64,000 nt of DNA from Raffaelea ambrosiae (Eukaryota > Ascomycota > Sordariomycetes > Ophiostomatales > Ophiostomataceae). This document shows, piece by piece, positions 12,093 to 22,398 of this stretch. The notes beneath the pieces are model-generated. The model was not told the DNA's origin, made no database searches, and saw nothing but the letters and a program-made list of their open reading frames with translations. How positions within the stretch are numbered: the stretch's first letter is position 1; each line of letters starts with the position of its first letter. The DNA is taken from contig PCDI01000002.1 of assembly GCA_002778195.1 (NCBI GenBank), positions 2,228,859 to 2,292,858 of the forward strand. The letters are read 5' to 3'. A program made the position numbers and the translations under genes.

Positions 12093-13128
12093 AGAGGAGC
12101 GAGTGGCCACTCCCGACTTGGAGCACAACAACAACAACAACAGCAACCACAACAACAACAATCTGCACCCGCACCCGCACCCCAGGCCCCACCACCGCCG
12201 GGCCGCCACCGTCCACGAAGTCGGGGGTTTCGGAAGCGACGCCGGCAGCCTCTACGGGTCCGTCGACCTGCGTCCCGACAGTCCCATGCCCGTCCGCGAC
12301 CTCATGGCGCCCCAGGGCTTCCGGCGCGACTTTGTCCTCCGCCAGCAGCAAAAGGATGCGCACATGCAGCGCCGGCGGGCCCAGCTGCGGGCGCGCCGGG
12401 CCGGCTCGTCCTTTCTGGGGGGCGCCGGGGCCGCCCGGCTGCCGATCACGCGCAACTTTGTCGAGTTTCTCGAGCTGTACGGACACTTTGCCGACGAAGA
12501 CCTGGAGTCGTCCGACGGCGAAGAGGACGACGGGGACGAGGACGAGGAGGCCGTGAGCGATGCGGTATACGAAGAAGATGTCGACACCGAGGAAGAAGAA
12601 GACGACGAGGCGGCGGCGGCGGGAGAAGAAGACGAACAACAGGACCTCGAGCGAGCAGCCGCCGAACCGGGCCTGCGGCGACCCTTGCTGGGCCGTCGCG
12701 GCTATTCGGCCGTCAGCGCGCACAGTGCCGCCGCCGCCTCGTCGTCAAAGAAAAAGGCCAGCCTCGCCCAGGCGTTCTTCACGCTGCTCAAGGCCTTTGT
12801 CGGCACGGGCATCATGTTTCTGCCCAAGGCGTACAACAATGGCGGGCTCGTGTTCTCGACCGTGACGCTCCTGCTGGTGGCCGCCCTCAGCATGGCCGGC
12901 TTCCGGCTGCTGCTGCAGTGCCGCCGCGCCGTCGGCGGCAGCGGCAGCAGCAACAATGTCGGCTACGGCGACATTGGCCTGGCGCTGGCCGGGCCGCACA
13001 TGCGGAGCGTCATTCTGGGCTCCATCACGCTGTCGCAGCTGGGGTTCGTGTGCGCGGGCCTGGTCTTTGTGGCCGAGAACCTGGCGTCGTTTGCGCTGGC
13101 CGTGTCGGGGCAGACCAGCCGCGGGCAG

Positions 13129-13161
<33 letters not shown>

Positions 13162-14088
13162 GGCGGGACGGGGCCCGTTCTGTCCGCCGGTCTGCTGATC
13201 GGCCTGCAGATGCTCGTGCTGGTGCCGCTGGCGTTTGTGCGGGACATTGCCCGGCTGGGTCCCGCGGCGCTGCTGGGCGACGTCTTCATCGGGCTGGGCC
13301 TGACGTACATGTACGCGTACGACATTGCGACGGTGCAGGCGCGGGCGCGGGCGGGCGACCATGGCCGCGGCGGCGGCCTGCACGAGACGGTGCAGCTGTG
13401 GTTCAACCCGGCCGGGTACACGCTGACGGTGGGCGCGGCGATCTTCACGTTTGAGGGCATCGGCCTGATCCTGCCGATCCAGTCGTCGATGGCGCAGCCG
13501 GACAAGTTCGGCCTGCTGCTGGGCATCGTCATGGTCATCATCACCACGGCGTACGTGTCGGTGGGCGCGCTGGGCTACGCGGCGTTTGGCGTGTTCACCA
13601 AGACGGAGGTGATCGACAACTACCCGCGCGACAGCCGCCTGGTGCAGGCGGTGCAGGGGCTGTACGCGCTGGCCGTGCTGGCCGGCCTGCCGGTGCAGCT
13701 GTTCCCGGCGGTGCGCATCATCGAGGGGTCGCTGTTCAACGGGCGCGCCGCGCACGCGAGCGCCGCGCAGCTGCGCTACCCGTACCCGGCCTACGCGTCC
13801 GGCAAGCGGAACCCGCGCATCAAGTGGGCCAAGAACGGGCTGCGGACGGCGCTGGTGGTCATGTGCGGCGCGGTGGCGCTGCTGGGCGCCGGGTCGCTGG
13901 ACCGCTTCGTGGCCCTGATCGGGTCGCTGGCGTGTGTGCCGCTGCTGTTTATCTACCCGCCGTATCTGCACTACCTGGGCGTGGCGGGCAGCTCGTGGAC
14001 CGCCAAGCTCACAGACATTGTGCTGATGGCCATTGGTGCTGTGGCCATGGTCTACACGACGGCCGTGACTGTGGCCAGTGCGGTGTAG
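11644..14088 (+). CDS. Vacuolar amino-acid transporter, AVT3/AVT4-like (Aa_trans family)
   Basis: One exon of 814 codons. The first 370 residues are disordered: Gln runs (about residues 45-65 and 139-150), Asn/His runs (about 162-180), then a long Glu/Asp block (about 285-340). The transporter core starts at SLAQAFFTLLKAFVGTGIMF with LPKAYNNGG, the family signature of helix 1, and continues for about 10-11 helices including IFTFEGIGLILPIQ and VALIGSLACVPLLFIYPP. Fungal AVT3-type proteins export neutral amino acids from the vacuole; a long hydrophilic N-terminus is usual for them, though this one is unusually repeat-rich. A poly-Gly loop (13130-13165) lies between helices. The ATG at 11644 is the first in frame. 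Confidence 0.9.
12058..12092. repeat. CAG trinucleotide repeat (poly-Gln)
   Basis: About eleven CAG units within the AVT-like gene, with further CAG/CAA tracts at 11777-11840 and an AAC tract near 12124-12165. All are in frame and lie in the disordered head. Confidence 0.9.
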
Positions 14089-14590
14089 AGGGAAGAGGCG
14101 GAGGAGGATGTTAGCTATTAATTATTATCTTTTTTATTTTTTTTTTTATTTTTTTTATTTTGAAAAACTGCCAACATTACGGCGGCAATTCTTGGCTAAT
14201 GTTTATGGGCGACTGTGTACATTTTGCATTCAAAGGATCTTGGGGAATGGATACACATAAAAAACAGAATGGAGCATTTGTGGAAAAGGAAAATAAGAAT
14301 CAAAAATTGGGCAACCTAGATCATTTTCGTTGCACGGCATTGGAGAATCTCGAGATGTTTTTCGTAGTGGCCAGCTTTCCTGGCGCGAAAGAATTGCATG
14401 ATGACTACACACAGCCTCTCCTCATCACCCATTTAGTGCCGTGGTTCGTATTTTTAGGCCTGTTTTCACCAACCTCCAGAGCCTCACTCCACTCCAAGAC
14501 ATTGCTCGGCACGTTGCTTCCTCACGAAACCCAACTTCTTCACCTCTCCGCAAACCAATTGAACCGACAAGAGACAAAAAAAAAGAAAGT
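14089..14590. other. Intergenic region
   Basis: T-rich 3' flank of the AVT-like gene (14125-14165), then promoter and leader of the HIT gene. Nothing else recognised. Confidence 0.5.
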
Positions 14591-15376
14591 ATGCGCTCCT
14601 GGCGCGCATTGGCCGCCGTCTCGCCTTGTTCATCGTCTCCTCTGCTCTTGCGACTCCCACATCCACCAATTCGTCCGCCACATTTCGGCTCCTTCCTGGC
14701 ACGCCCAATGGCCTCTTCCAGTACCCCGACTTCTTCGTCTGAGCGCATCTTCTTTGGCCCCTTTGACGTCTCCACCCAGGTCTTCCACACGACGCCCCTC
14801 TCGTTTGCGCTCGTCAACCTCAAGCCCCTGCTGCCCGGCCATGTCCTCGTCTGCCCGCGTCGGCCCCATCGCCGCCTGACCGAATTGGGCGCCGACGAGC
14901 TGACGGACCTCTTTGCGGTCGTCCAGCGGGTGCAGAGGATGCTAGCGGGGCACTATTTCGAAGCGCAAGGCGGAGACCTCCTCTCGGGCAGCTTCAACCT
15001 GGCCATCCAGGACGGCCCCGAAGCCGGGCAGACAGTCCCGCACGTCCACGTCCACATCATCCCGCGCATCCGCGGCGCCACCGCCAAAGACACAGCCACC
15101 GATGGCGATGCCCTCTATGAGCAGATGGCCGCCGAGCCAGGCAACGTCGGCGGTGCTCAGTGGGATGCGGTGGTGTCGCCTGCCTCTGCTGTTTCTCCTT
15201 CTTCTGGTGTGGCCGCTGCTGAGTCCGCCGAGACGCGTTCACTCGGTCCGCGTCCCACACCCGGCGGTCAGTTCCCGCGCATCGAGGACAGCGACCGCCT
15301 GCCGCGGTCCATGGCCGATATGGAGGCCGAGGCTGACCTCTTCCGCAACCTTCTTGCCAAGCTGGATCAGCAATAA
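14591..15376 (+). CDS. HIT-domain hydrolase, Fhit/Hnt2 (diadenosine polyphosphate hydrolase) type
   Basis: The HIT core runs from IFFGPFDVSTQVFHTTPLS through LVNLKPLLPGHVLVCPRR to the catalytic triad HVHVHIIPR at about residues 155-163 (from the first ATG). The middle His is the nucleophile. Family members split Ap3A/Ap4A into AMP and ADP/ATP. The C-terminal helix MADMEAEADLFRNLLAKL matches the Fhit branch rather than Hint. Two in-frame starts exist: ATG 14591 (261 residues) and ATG 14708 (222 residues). The extra 39 residues are Arg/Ser/Pro-rich with no acidic residue, like a mitochondrial presequence. A low-complexity insert (about 195-245) separates the core from the last helix. The family is firm, the start uncertain. 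Confidence 0.9.
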   Translation: MRSWRALAAVSPCSSSPLLLRLPHPPIRPPHFGSFLARPMASSSTPTSSSERIFFGPFDVSTQVFHTTPLSFALVNLKPLLPGHVLVCPRRPHRRLTELGADELTDLFAVVQRVQRMLAGHYFEAQGGDLLSGSFNLAIQDGPEAGQTVPHVHVHIIPRIRGATAKDTATDGDALYEQMAAEPGNVGGAQWDAVVSPASAVSPSSGVAAAESAETRSLGPRPTPGGQFPRIEDSDRLPRSMADMEAEADLFRNLLAKLDQQ

Positions 15377-15784
15377 CACATAGGGGGACTCGGTCCCTGA
15401 TCATTCTCTCGCATTCGTGTCTTAACTGTCCCTTGACTGCAGCGCTGTTTTCGTGATTTATTCTCATTAGTTAGTTCATCTGGTGCTCCGACCTTTTACC
15501 ATTAAAAGTTTAGACATCTAGTTATCAATCACAACATACAATACAAACGAAAGCCACAACGAAAAAGAAGACCAACGTATAACCTAGACCTGCTAGCACT
15601 TTGAACCACTCGGTATATGTTTGCTATACGTGTAGAAAAACCATGCCAAACCATCTCCTTGCCTCTTTTCGCCTTGCTTGCCGTGTTGTTCGTTTGTCCC
15701 GTACCAGAAAGATCGCAAAGAAGCAAAATACAAACTCCCTCCCAAAAACATACACAAAAAACCCGCCGTCGTTAATCATTTAAT

Positions 15785-18700
15785 CTAATCCAACCCCAGA
15801 CCATCTAGATTGGCCCCAGTGCTGCCGAGGCCGTCAAACGACATGTCTAAATCGTTGTTTTGAAGTCCGTGCAACATGTACAGACTATTGTCTGACAGTG
15901 GTGTCCCGCGGTTTCCAGGGCTAGGCGGACTGTCCGTTTGTCCCACACGTGGCTGCTTGTGTGGTTGCTGTTGTGCCTGTTGCTGCACCTGCTGTGTCTG
16001 CTGCGGTTGCTGCAACTGTGACGTCTGTTGCTGCTGTCCTAAAGCCCATGTGTGAAAGTTGTGCTGCCAGCTGGCGCCTTCTTTGAGGAGCCACTCCCCG
16101 TCGTCCAATCCAAACACAGAAGGGTTGAACTGCCCCGTGTTTCCTGACTGCATCGTCTGCGGCTGCGTTGTTGGCCCTTGTGTGTAACCCTGCATCGATG
16201 ATGGGACAGGCCGCACGGCTTGTACACGTTGCACGGACTGCACAGGCTGCCCCATGGACCAGCCTGACACATTGCCACCCATGGGTACCACAGAGTTGCC
16301 AATAATATTGCCACTTCGGCTCAGTGCTGGTGCCATCGACGACGGTTTAGGCACTGGGTCTACAACCGCCGCGGACGAAGCAGGAAGATTCTGGAGCGAG
16401 CTGAGATAGTCTGGAGACAGCGAAGTTGATGTCATCTCCTGCAGAAATGCTGATGAAGGTTGAGATATCGCTTCAAATTGGCGTCTAGCTGCTGCCGTAA
16501 CAACGCCACCATGGCCGAACGCATCTACACTTCTAACAATAGCTGGCATTGCCGAAGGCACAGCTTGGCTGTCGATATTTTGCGCCGATTGAGGAGAAGA
16601 AGCTGACGAGTGTAGCGTGTTTGGCACTCCGGGAATGCCTCGATTTGGCGACGGGACATCGGCCGTGCTGAATCTCCCATATTTCTCGTCAGATCGCTGC
16701 AGCACAGCTGAAGCTTCTTCGGGCAGTTCCACCCCCCATTTCCGAGCCAGAACACTAATAATGCACAGGGTTCGGCGGGCGCAGAGCCAGTCTTCTGCTA
16801 TTTCCTCCAGTTGCTTGACGCCGTGGATAATGTCCCGTTTGGCAGTCTTCTCGGGCAAGTTAAGAAGGTGGATTGTGCAAGCCGAGTGGATCATGTAAAC
16901 GGCAATGTTGCAGATTTGCCGCAGGTTGTATGTTTTTTTGTACAGACGCATCAGCTTCGAAATGGTACCCGCATTCGCAGTGCAGATGCGACGCGGTGAC
17001 ACATGCGCTGGTAACGGGGATGAAGTTGGTGAGTACTTGAGGAAAGGCCGGAAAAGGTGTATGTACTGTAGGTGAAAGAACATACTAGAGAGGAAGAGGA
17101 AAAAATGGTGTCAGTACGCAGTCCAATGGACCCGAGTCCAGCGCAGACAGTCTGCTTCAACCTACTTACTGTGTCAAGATCACATTCGGAAGTTGGCCAT
17201 CTCTCGGCTCGAACTCCTTGGGCAGTTCACGCCTCCAGTCTTCGAGCCGCCGGTGAAGCTCACTCAGCTTCTTCAGCTCAACAGCTTTTCCACTGGAGCG
17301 TCCAATGTGATTTGGATGGTAGAAGAAAAGCAGCAGGTCGCTACTGATCTCACATAGTTTCGAAAGTTGCAGCCCATTGGCTCGAGTTCGAGATGGCTGT
17401 CTCAGTGTTGTATCAAAGCCAGCATCCGTATATGGGCACCAAGCTTCAGCGTCCTCGTTGGGAAATACATCGTACTTGGGCACATTGTACGAATTCTTCG
17501 GCAATTGCGGCAAGCGGCCCATGTAATTAGACCAAGCCTTGTCAAAGAGGAAGCAGCCCCAAAACGTGATGCGGCGGGCATCAATTTCTCCTTCGCTCAA
17601 CTGGTGTTCGTCGTGCTCAACGCCAGACAACGAGCTCGACCTGCCACCAGCGTCCATGTTGAGACCAATATCCTGCGCCATGCGGAAGCTCATGCCGCTG
17701 TAGACCCAGCCTTTGGCCTCTCGTGCACAACCAGCCTCGCGCACCGACATGAGAGCCAGAGCCTCGACAGTGGCCAGCCTTGGTTTCTCGTACTCGTCGT
17801 TGTCAACGATCAGGCGCTTTGCCTCTGCAAAAAAGTGATCGCCTTTGGTGCGGCTGTCACCTTCGACTGCGAAAGCCCCAGGTATAGCAGTAAAATGGCA
17901 GCCCAAGGCAAGCATGGCATTGACCAACAGGGACGTGCAATACACCGTGCGGTTCGGCTGGACCCTTGGGCGGCCACGTAGAAAGTCGCGGTAGAACAGG
18001 CTCTTGGAAAGGGTCGTGAAGTAGGTGTAATGCCAGTTGAAGTACATGTTCATGAGGTGTATGATAAGCGACGTGTCTGATGTCACCGTGGTCCAGCTGT
18101 TCACTGCTTCTTCGGCGGTGAGATAAGGCGGCTCGAACTGGGAAGATGTTGCTTGGCCTGGCGCCAGCTCCCCACCCGGTGCAAGACTGTCCGATGGATC
18201 GCCTAGATAGATCAAGTGAGAGGTGCCGCCGATGAAACGGACAGACCCATTCTCCAGACGGAGCTCGCCCATCTTGCGTGCCAGCTCAAATTCGCCCTCG
18301 ACTGGTTGACCCGCGCCCAGCATGTTCCCGTCGGCTGAGTTGGCAGGAAATGGGCCATCGTCAGTGGCTTCCTGCTCTGTGAACTCTTCCTTGACAATGG
18401 ATTCAGCCACAGCGTCCAGGCTGTCGCAGGTGCGAATCTTTTTGACAATAGCGGGAACGTCCTCTTCGTCAGCGTTCAGGATTGCCTCGATTAGAATCTG
18501 CAGGGTTGAGTTTTGCGCCTTCATGCTGTCGACCTTTTCGCGATAGACGCCCTTGCGCCGATGGTCCGAGTTCGGGTCATAGACACATTCAGTGCAGTAG
18601 ACGCTGGCGCAGGCCGCGCAGCTAGGCAATGCTCCATCGCACTTGGACTTTCTTTTCCTACAGGCAACGCACGCCGTACTGATGCACCGTCGCTTCTGTG

Positions 18701-18914
18701 AATTGGAGTCGATGTTGCGGCGGGACTTCTTCCTCGAAGCCGGTTCTGCTGGTGCAGACTTGGCGGGTGCCGCGGACGATGACGTCGTCGCTGTTGGTGC
18801 TGTGGATTGCAAGCCCATGGCTGATGGGGGCACGGGCTGGCTGGTCGGGTCAGCGGCCGGGTTGGAAGCGGATGGACCTTTTTGAAAATAAAGCTGCTGT
18901 GTAGAAGCGTTCAT
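15785..18914 (-). CDS. Zn2Cys6 transcription factor, NIT4/NirA-like
   Basis: Two exons, 18914-17170 and 17084-15785, join in phase to about 1014 residues. The binuclear zinc cluster is CVACRKRKSKCDGALPSCAA followed by two further cysteines (about residues 71-100), then YDPNSDHRRKGVYREK and a leucine/isoleucine-spaced linker, a combination I know from NIT4/NirA regulators of nitrate assimilation. A fungal_trans middle homology region follows (about 300-560). The C-terminus is Gln-rich (about 885-935) and ends with acidic-hydrophobic patches, as expected for an activation domain. The ATG at 18914 is chosen because longer frames need a non-ATG start. No nitrate genes are nearby, so true orthology to NIT4 is only a guess; the class is certain. 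Confidence 0.85.
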
Positions 18915-21900
18915 GGTGTCGACACATGCGCCGCTCGGCAGACTTAGGAATTGGAGTCCGACGAGTGAAGCAGGCTGCCCAGTGGGGTCCGGCGAGCAGA
19001 GATAGGCGAGGCGACTTGGGTGACGTTTAAAGTGGACAAAATATGCGCAGAAGAAGATTTGCGAAGGACGAGCAGTCAAGATGACGTCGAATCACCGCAG
19101 CGATTGCAGGAAGGAAGAAGCGCGGCTAGACACTCCGGCGCGGCGGGATACAAAGGATCATATGCGGGAGCGTTTTTTTTGTCGTTGTCGCAGTCAGGAA
19201 TGCGCCGCTCATATTTGTTGTCAGCAGATACTTTGGCAGTCAAGCCAAGGCTTCAACTAGCGGACGACTTGTCCAAGCGAGCCTGGGCGAGCCCAAGAGA
19301 CAGCGGCGACAGGCGAACCGGGGCAATGTAACAGGCTTCAGACGGAACCACGGGAGGAAATGGGAAACCGTCGACGCGGCAAGGCAACGGAAAAGACAAT
19401 GGCAGGTGCCGAAAGTCGTAAATTTGGAGTAAGGCTTTCTTTCAAAGCTTAACAATCAGTATCGGCTCAGTGGGCTGGCGCGTGACAGGTGGAGGAGCCT
19501 AGAATTTAGGCGTGTGGGGTGTGTACATAAGCAGGCGTGTGGATAAGTAGTCTACTGTGGTGGGGGTGGACCAGGATTTTGGGAAGTTTTTTCTTCTTCC
19601 TCTTGAGGGGCGCTTGGCCGCCTTGTGTCGTCCCGTTCTTGTCTGTCAGTGCGTAGACGTTGCAGTGCCGGGGTCACGGTGCAGCTGGTTCCAGTGTGGC
19701 AGCAATGTCAATCCATGAGCTGTGTTTGGCTGGCGAGGTCGTGTCGGCGAGGGCCGAGATAAGGAAAACAAGGACGAATAGAAAGTGCTGGCGTCCTTGC
19801 GAAGCTGGACGAGCAGAAGACGGGAGCAACCCAAAACGGGAAGCAGAGAGCCGAAAGAGACGCAGCAAAGGCAAGGGAGACACGGCCGAGACAGTGCGGT
19901 ATTCCGGTGAAGCTGAAGAGCAGAGAAGAACAAAAACAACTTGTCGATAAACAGGAGGACAAGATGGGAAGAAGAAGGGCAGGCAAAAGAAGAAAGGAAA
20001 TAAAGGAAAAAAAATCAAGATGGACAGATCACAGGATGAAAAGAAGAAAGAAAGACGAGAAGAAAGTCAAGAAGAAGATGCAGAAAATGCAGCCAGAGCA
20101 GGAAATGCAGCCAGATGCAGAAAATGCAGCCAGATGCAAGATATTGTAGAAAGAAGGATGTGATGAAAGGGGAATTCTGTGCGATTGCAAGATGCGAGAG
20201 GAGCGAAAAGTCAAAGCAGCCGACCCAATGAGAACGAGCAGAAGATGAAAACAACAGACGACAGAAATGGACAAGAAACGCAGGAAGCTGGAGCCGTTGG
20301 TCAAGATACCGGGCTGGACGAGTTAACGTCAAAAAGGGGGCAACACTGCGATGGAAACGTAGGGCAAAGTCAAGAAAGGAAGGCGATTTGTGTGTGTGTG
20401 ATAGAGAAGAGGAAGAGAAGAAGAGACTGAGGGGCGAAGGAGTAGAGACGAGAGAAATGGAAGAGAAAGAGGGGGGGAGGAGGCGAAACGGTGAGGAGAT
20501 GACGATTGAGAAGAGAGACGGACAGAGAGACGAAGAGAGACGAGAAGAGACACGCGGGGCGTGTGTGAGGCCGAAAGAGGCAGCGACAGCAGAGACACAC
20601 GACGCCAACAGGCAGGCAAGACACAACAAGAGAAAGAGCCAGGCAAGGATCAAGTTTTTCCTCGGTGACTTTTGCTTTTTGTTAAGGCAGCGACTTGGTT
20701 TCGGCGTCAGCGGCGGCCGTGTGCACAGCGGAGAGACGAGGTCTCGGGTTAACAGGGGCGCTGTCTTGGATGCGCAGAGGGGGGAAGAGCGAAGGAGAAG
20801 AGTGCCGAGGCGAGAAGGGAAGGAGCGGAGCGAGATCGAGCGAGGACACGAAGAGACATGACAGCAAGAGCAGCAGAAAAGGGAAGGTACGCTCTTTCCT
20901 TCCCTCTTCCTCCCCCGCCACTTTGTGCGATCTGCGATGGACCGGAACACAAACACACGCACACGCAGGACGAGTCGGTGGCACCTGCAGTTTGCGGTTG
21001 CAGAACTTGGCGCCGGGGATCGCGACTGCCGCAGCACGCGAGCAAGGATGTGTCCGCAAAAGGAAGCAACGATGGAAACTAGGGAAGGGACCCGAGCCAG
21101 AGCACACGCACGCATGCCGATCTGAGGGACCTGTAGAACCCAAATGAACGCATAGAACAAACGGCCACCATAGGAGCCTTGGGCGCCACAGGAACAACGG
21201 CCCTCTCCTTCCTCTCCTCCCCACTCACGTGGCCGTGTTCGTGACACCCAATTTTTCAAAGGAGGCGAAGGCTGGCTTGGTTTGTGCGTGGTTCTCATTT
21301 GTTTTGTCATCTGAGGCATCCTGTACACATGTACGGCCGGCGTCCGGTATTTTGCATGTCTTGCTTGTCTCATCTCAGGTCACGCGGCCGGGCTGTGTCG
21401 GAGAGTTGGCCCAACGCCCTCGGAGGATATCTTTGATGGCATGTTCACGATGGCCAGTGGCCAGGCGGATGAGGCTGCCAGCTGGAGGAACATGGCCGCC
21501 AGACCATGGCGTGCAGAGGCACTCGACATACGACAAGGGAACATCTGGTGTCTGAGAGGTCGAAAGATGCGCTGCCAGATACGGGGCGAAGAACTGACGG
21601 AGCACACACTTGGGCAGAATGGGACCTGCAACCAAGAGACCCTTCCCATCAACAAGAATCACAAGACGACCAGCCCTGGGACTGAACTCTGTGCAATCAG
21701 CAATCAGCAATTCATCCGTCATCCGTCCTTTCGTTCCGCAGATAGGAACACTGCGCCATGACATTTGCCCCTTGCGCTCAGCCCCTGCCAATACTCTGGC
21801 GATGGGCCAACCCGAGCAGTCCGATCAGGAGCAGCGGCGTGGTGTGCAAGGTGACACCGCCTGGTCTAGCCAGCCCGGCTGACGGCAAGCAACAGCGGGC

Positions 21901-22398
21901 AATGCGCCTCAGATCCTGCAGATCCCCCAGGCTGGTCTGCCAGAAAACGAAAGCCAATAGGGAGTCAATAGGAAGCCAATGGCAGCCCAATGGCAAAGGA
22001 GGCGTCGGTTGTCCTTCCTGGCGAAGCACAGTATGTCGAGGAGCCTCATTATCTCGGCCAACCTTCAATGGTACACATGGCATGGCGTGCAGCAGCAGCC
22101 GAGCCGCGTCGAATCGAGATATTCTCCTGAATAGGCAAGGGGACCTACTAATTCGACGGTGGTGCATTTGGGGATTCCTGTATGTTTAAAAAGATGTGCT
22201 GTTCATTATCATTAAGTATCGCGGTGGCTATGGCTGTTATGGCTTTCTGAGAACCCAGAATTACAATTCGCCAACGAGATGGTCCAGATGATCTTGAGTT
22301 GGTGTTTTGACTTGCAAATTTTGCCTTCCTTCTGTTTGGCCCATTCCTCTAGCTCACTGCAACCCACCCTCTTCCCTCGCCTCTGCCCTTTTTTCTCT
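18915..22398. promoter_or_regulatory. Long pyrimidine-rich upstream region (3.5 kb) of the Zn2Cys6 gene
   Basis: Between the divergent-end Zn2Cys6 gene (-) and the 3' end of the MFS gene at 22399 (-). From about 19660 to 20880 the plus strand is heavily purine (minus strand C/T), typical of long fungal leaders or promoters of regulator genes. A 16-18 bp direct repeat containing AAAATGCAGCCAGA recurs at 20080-20140. Long minus-strand frames are by-products of the C/T bias. A 129-codon minus frame with a real ATG (21764 to 21375) has no recognised domain and moderate G/C third positions; I leave it uncalled. Confidence 0.45.

Noticed and set aside
20015..21373. 452-codon minus-strand frame rich in Ser, Leu, Phe and Pro
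   Set aside because: Produced by the C/T-rich strand bias, which lacks stop codons; low complexity and no domain.
21375..21764. 129-codon minus-strand frame with ATG
   Set aside because: Looks protein-like in places but has no recognised family, no intron signals and weak third-position bias; not enough for a call.
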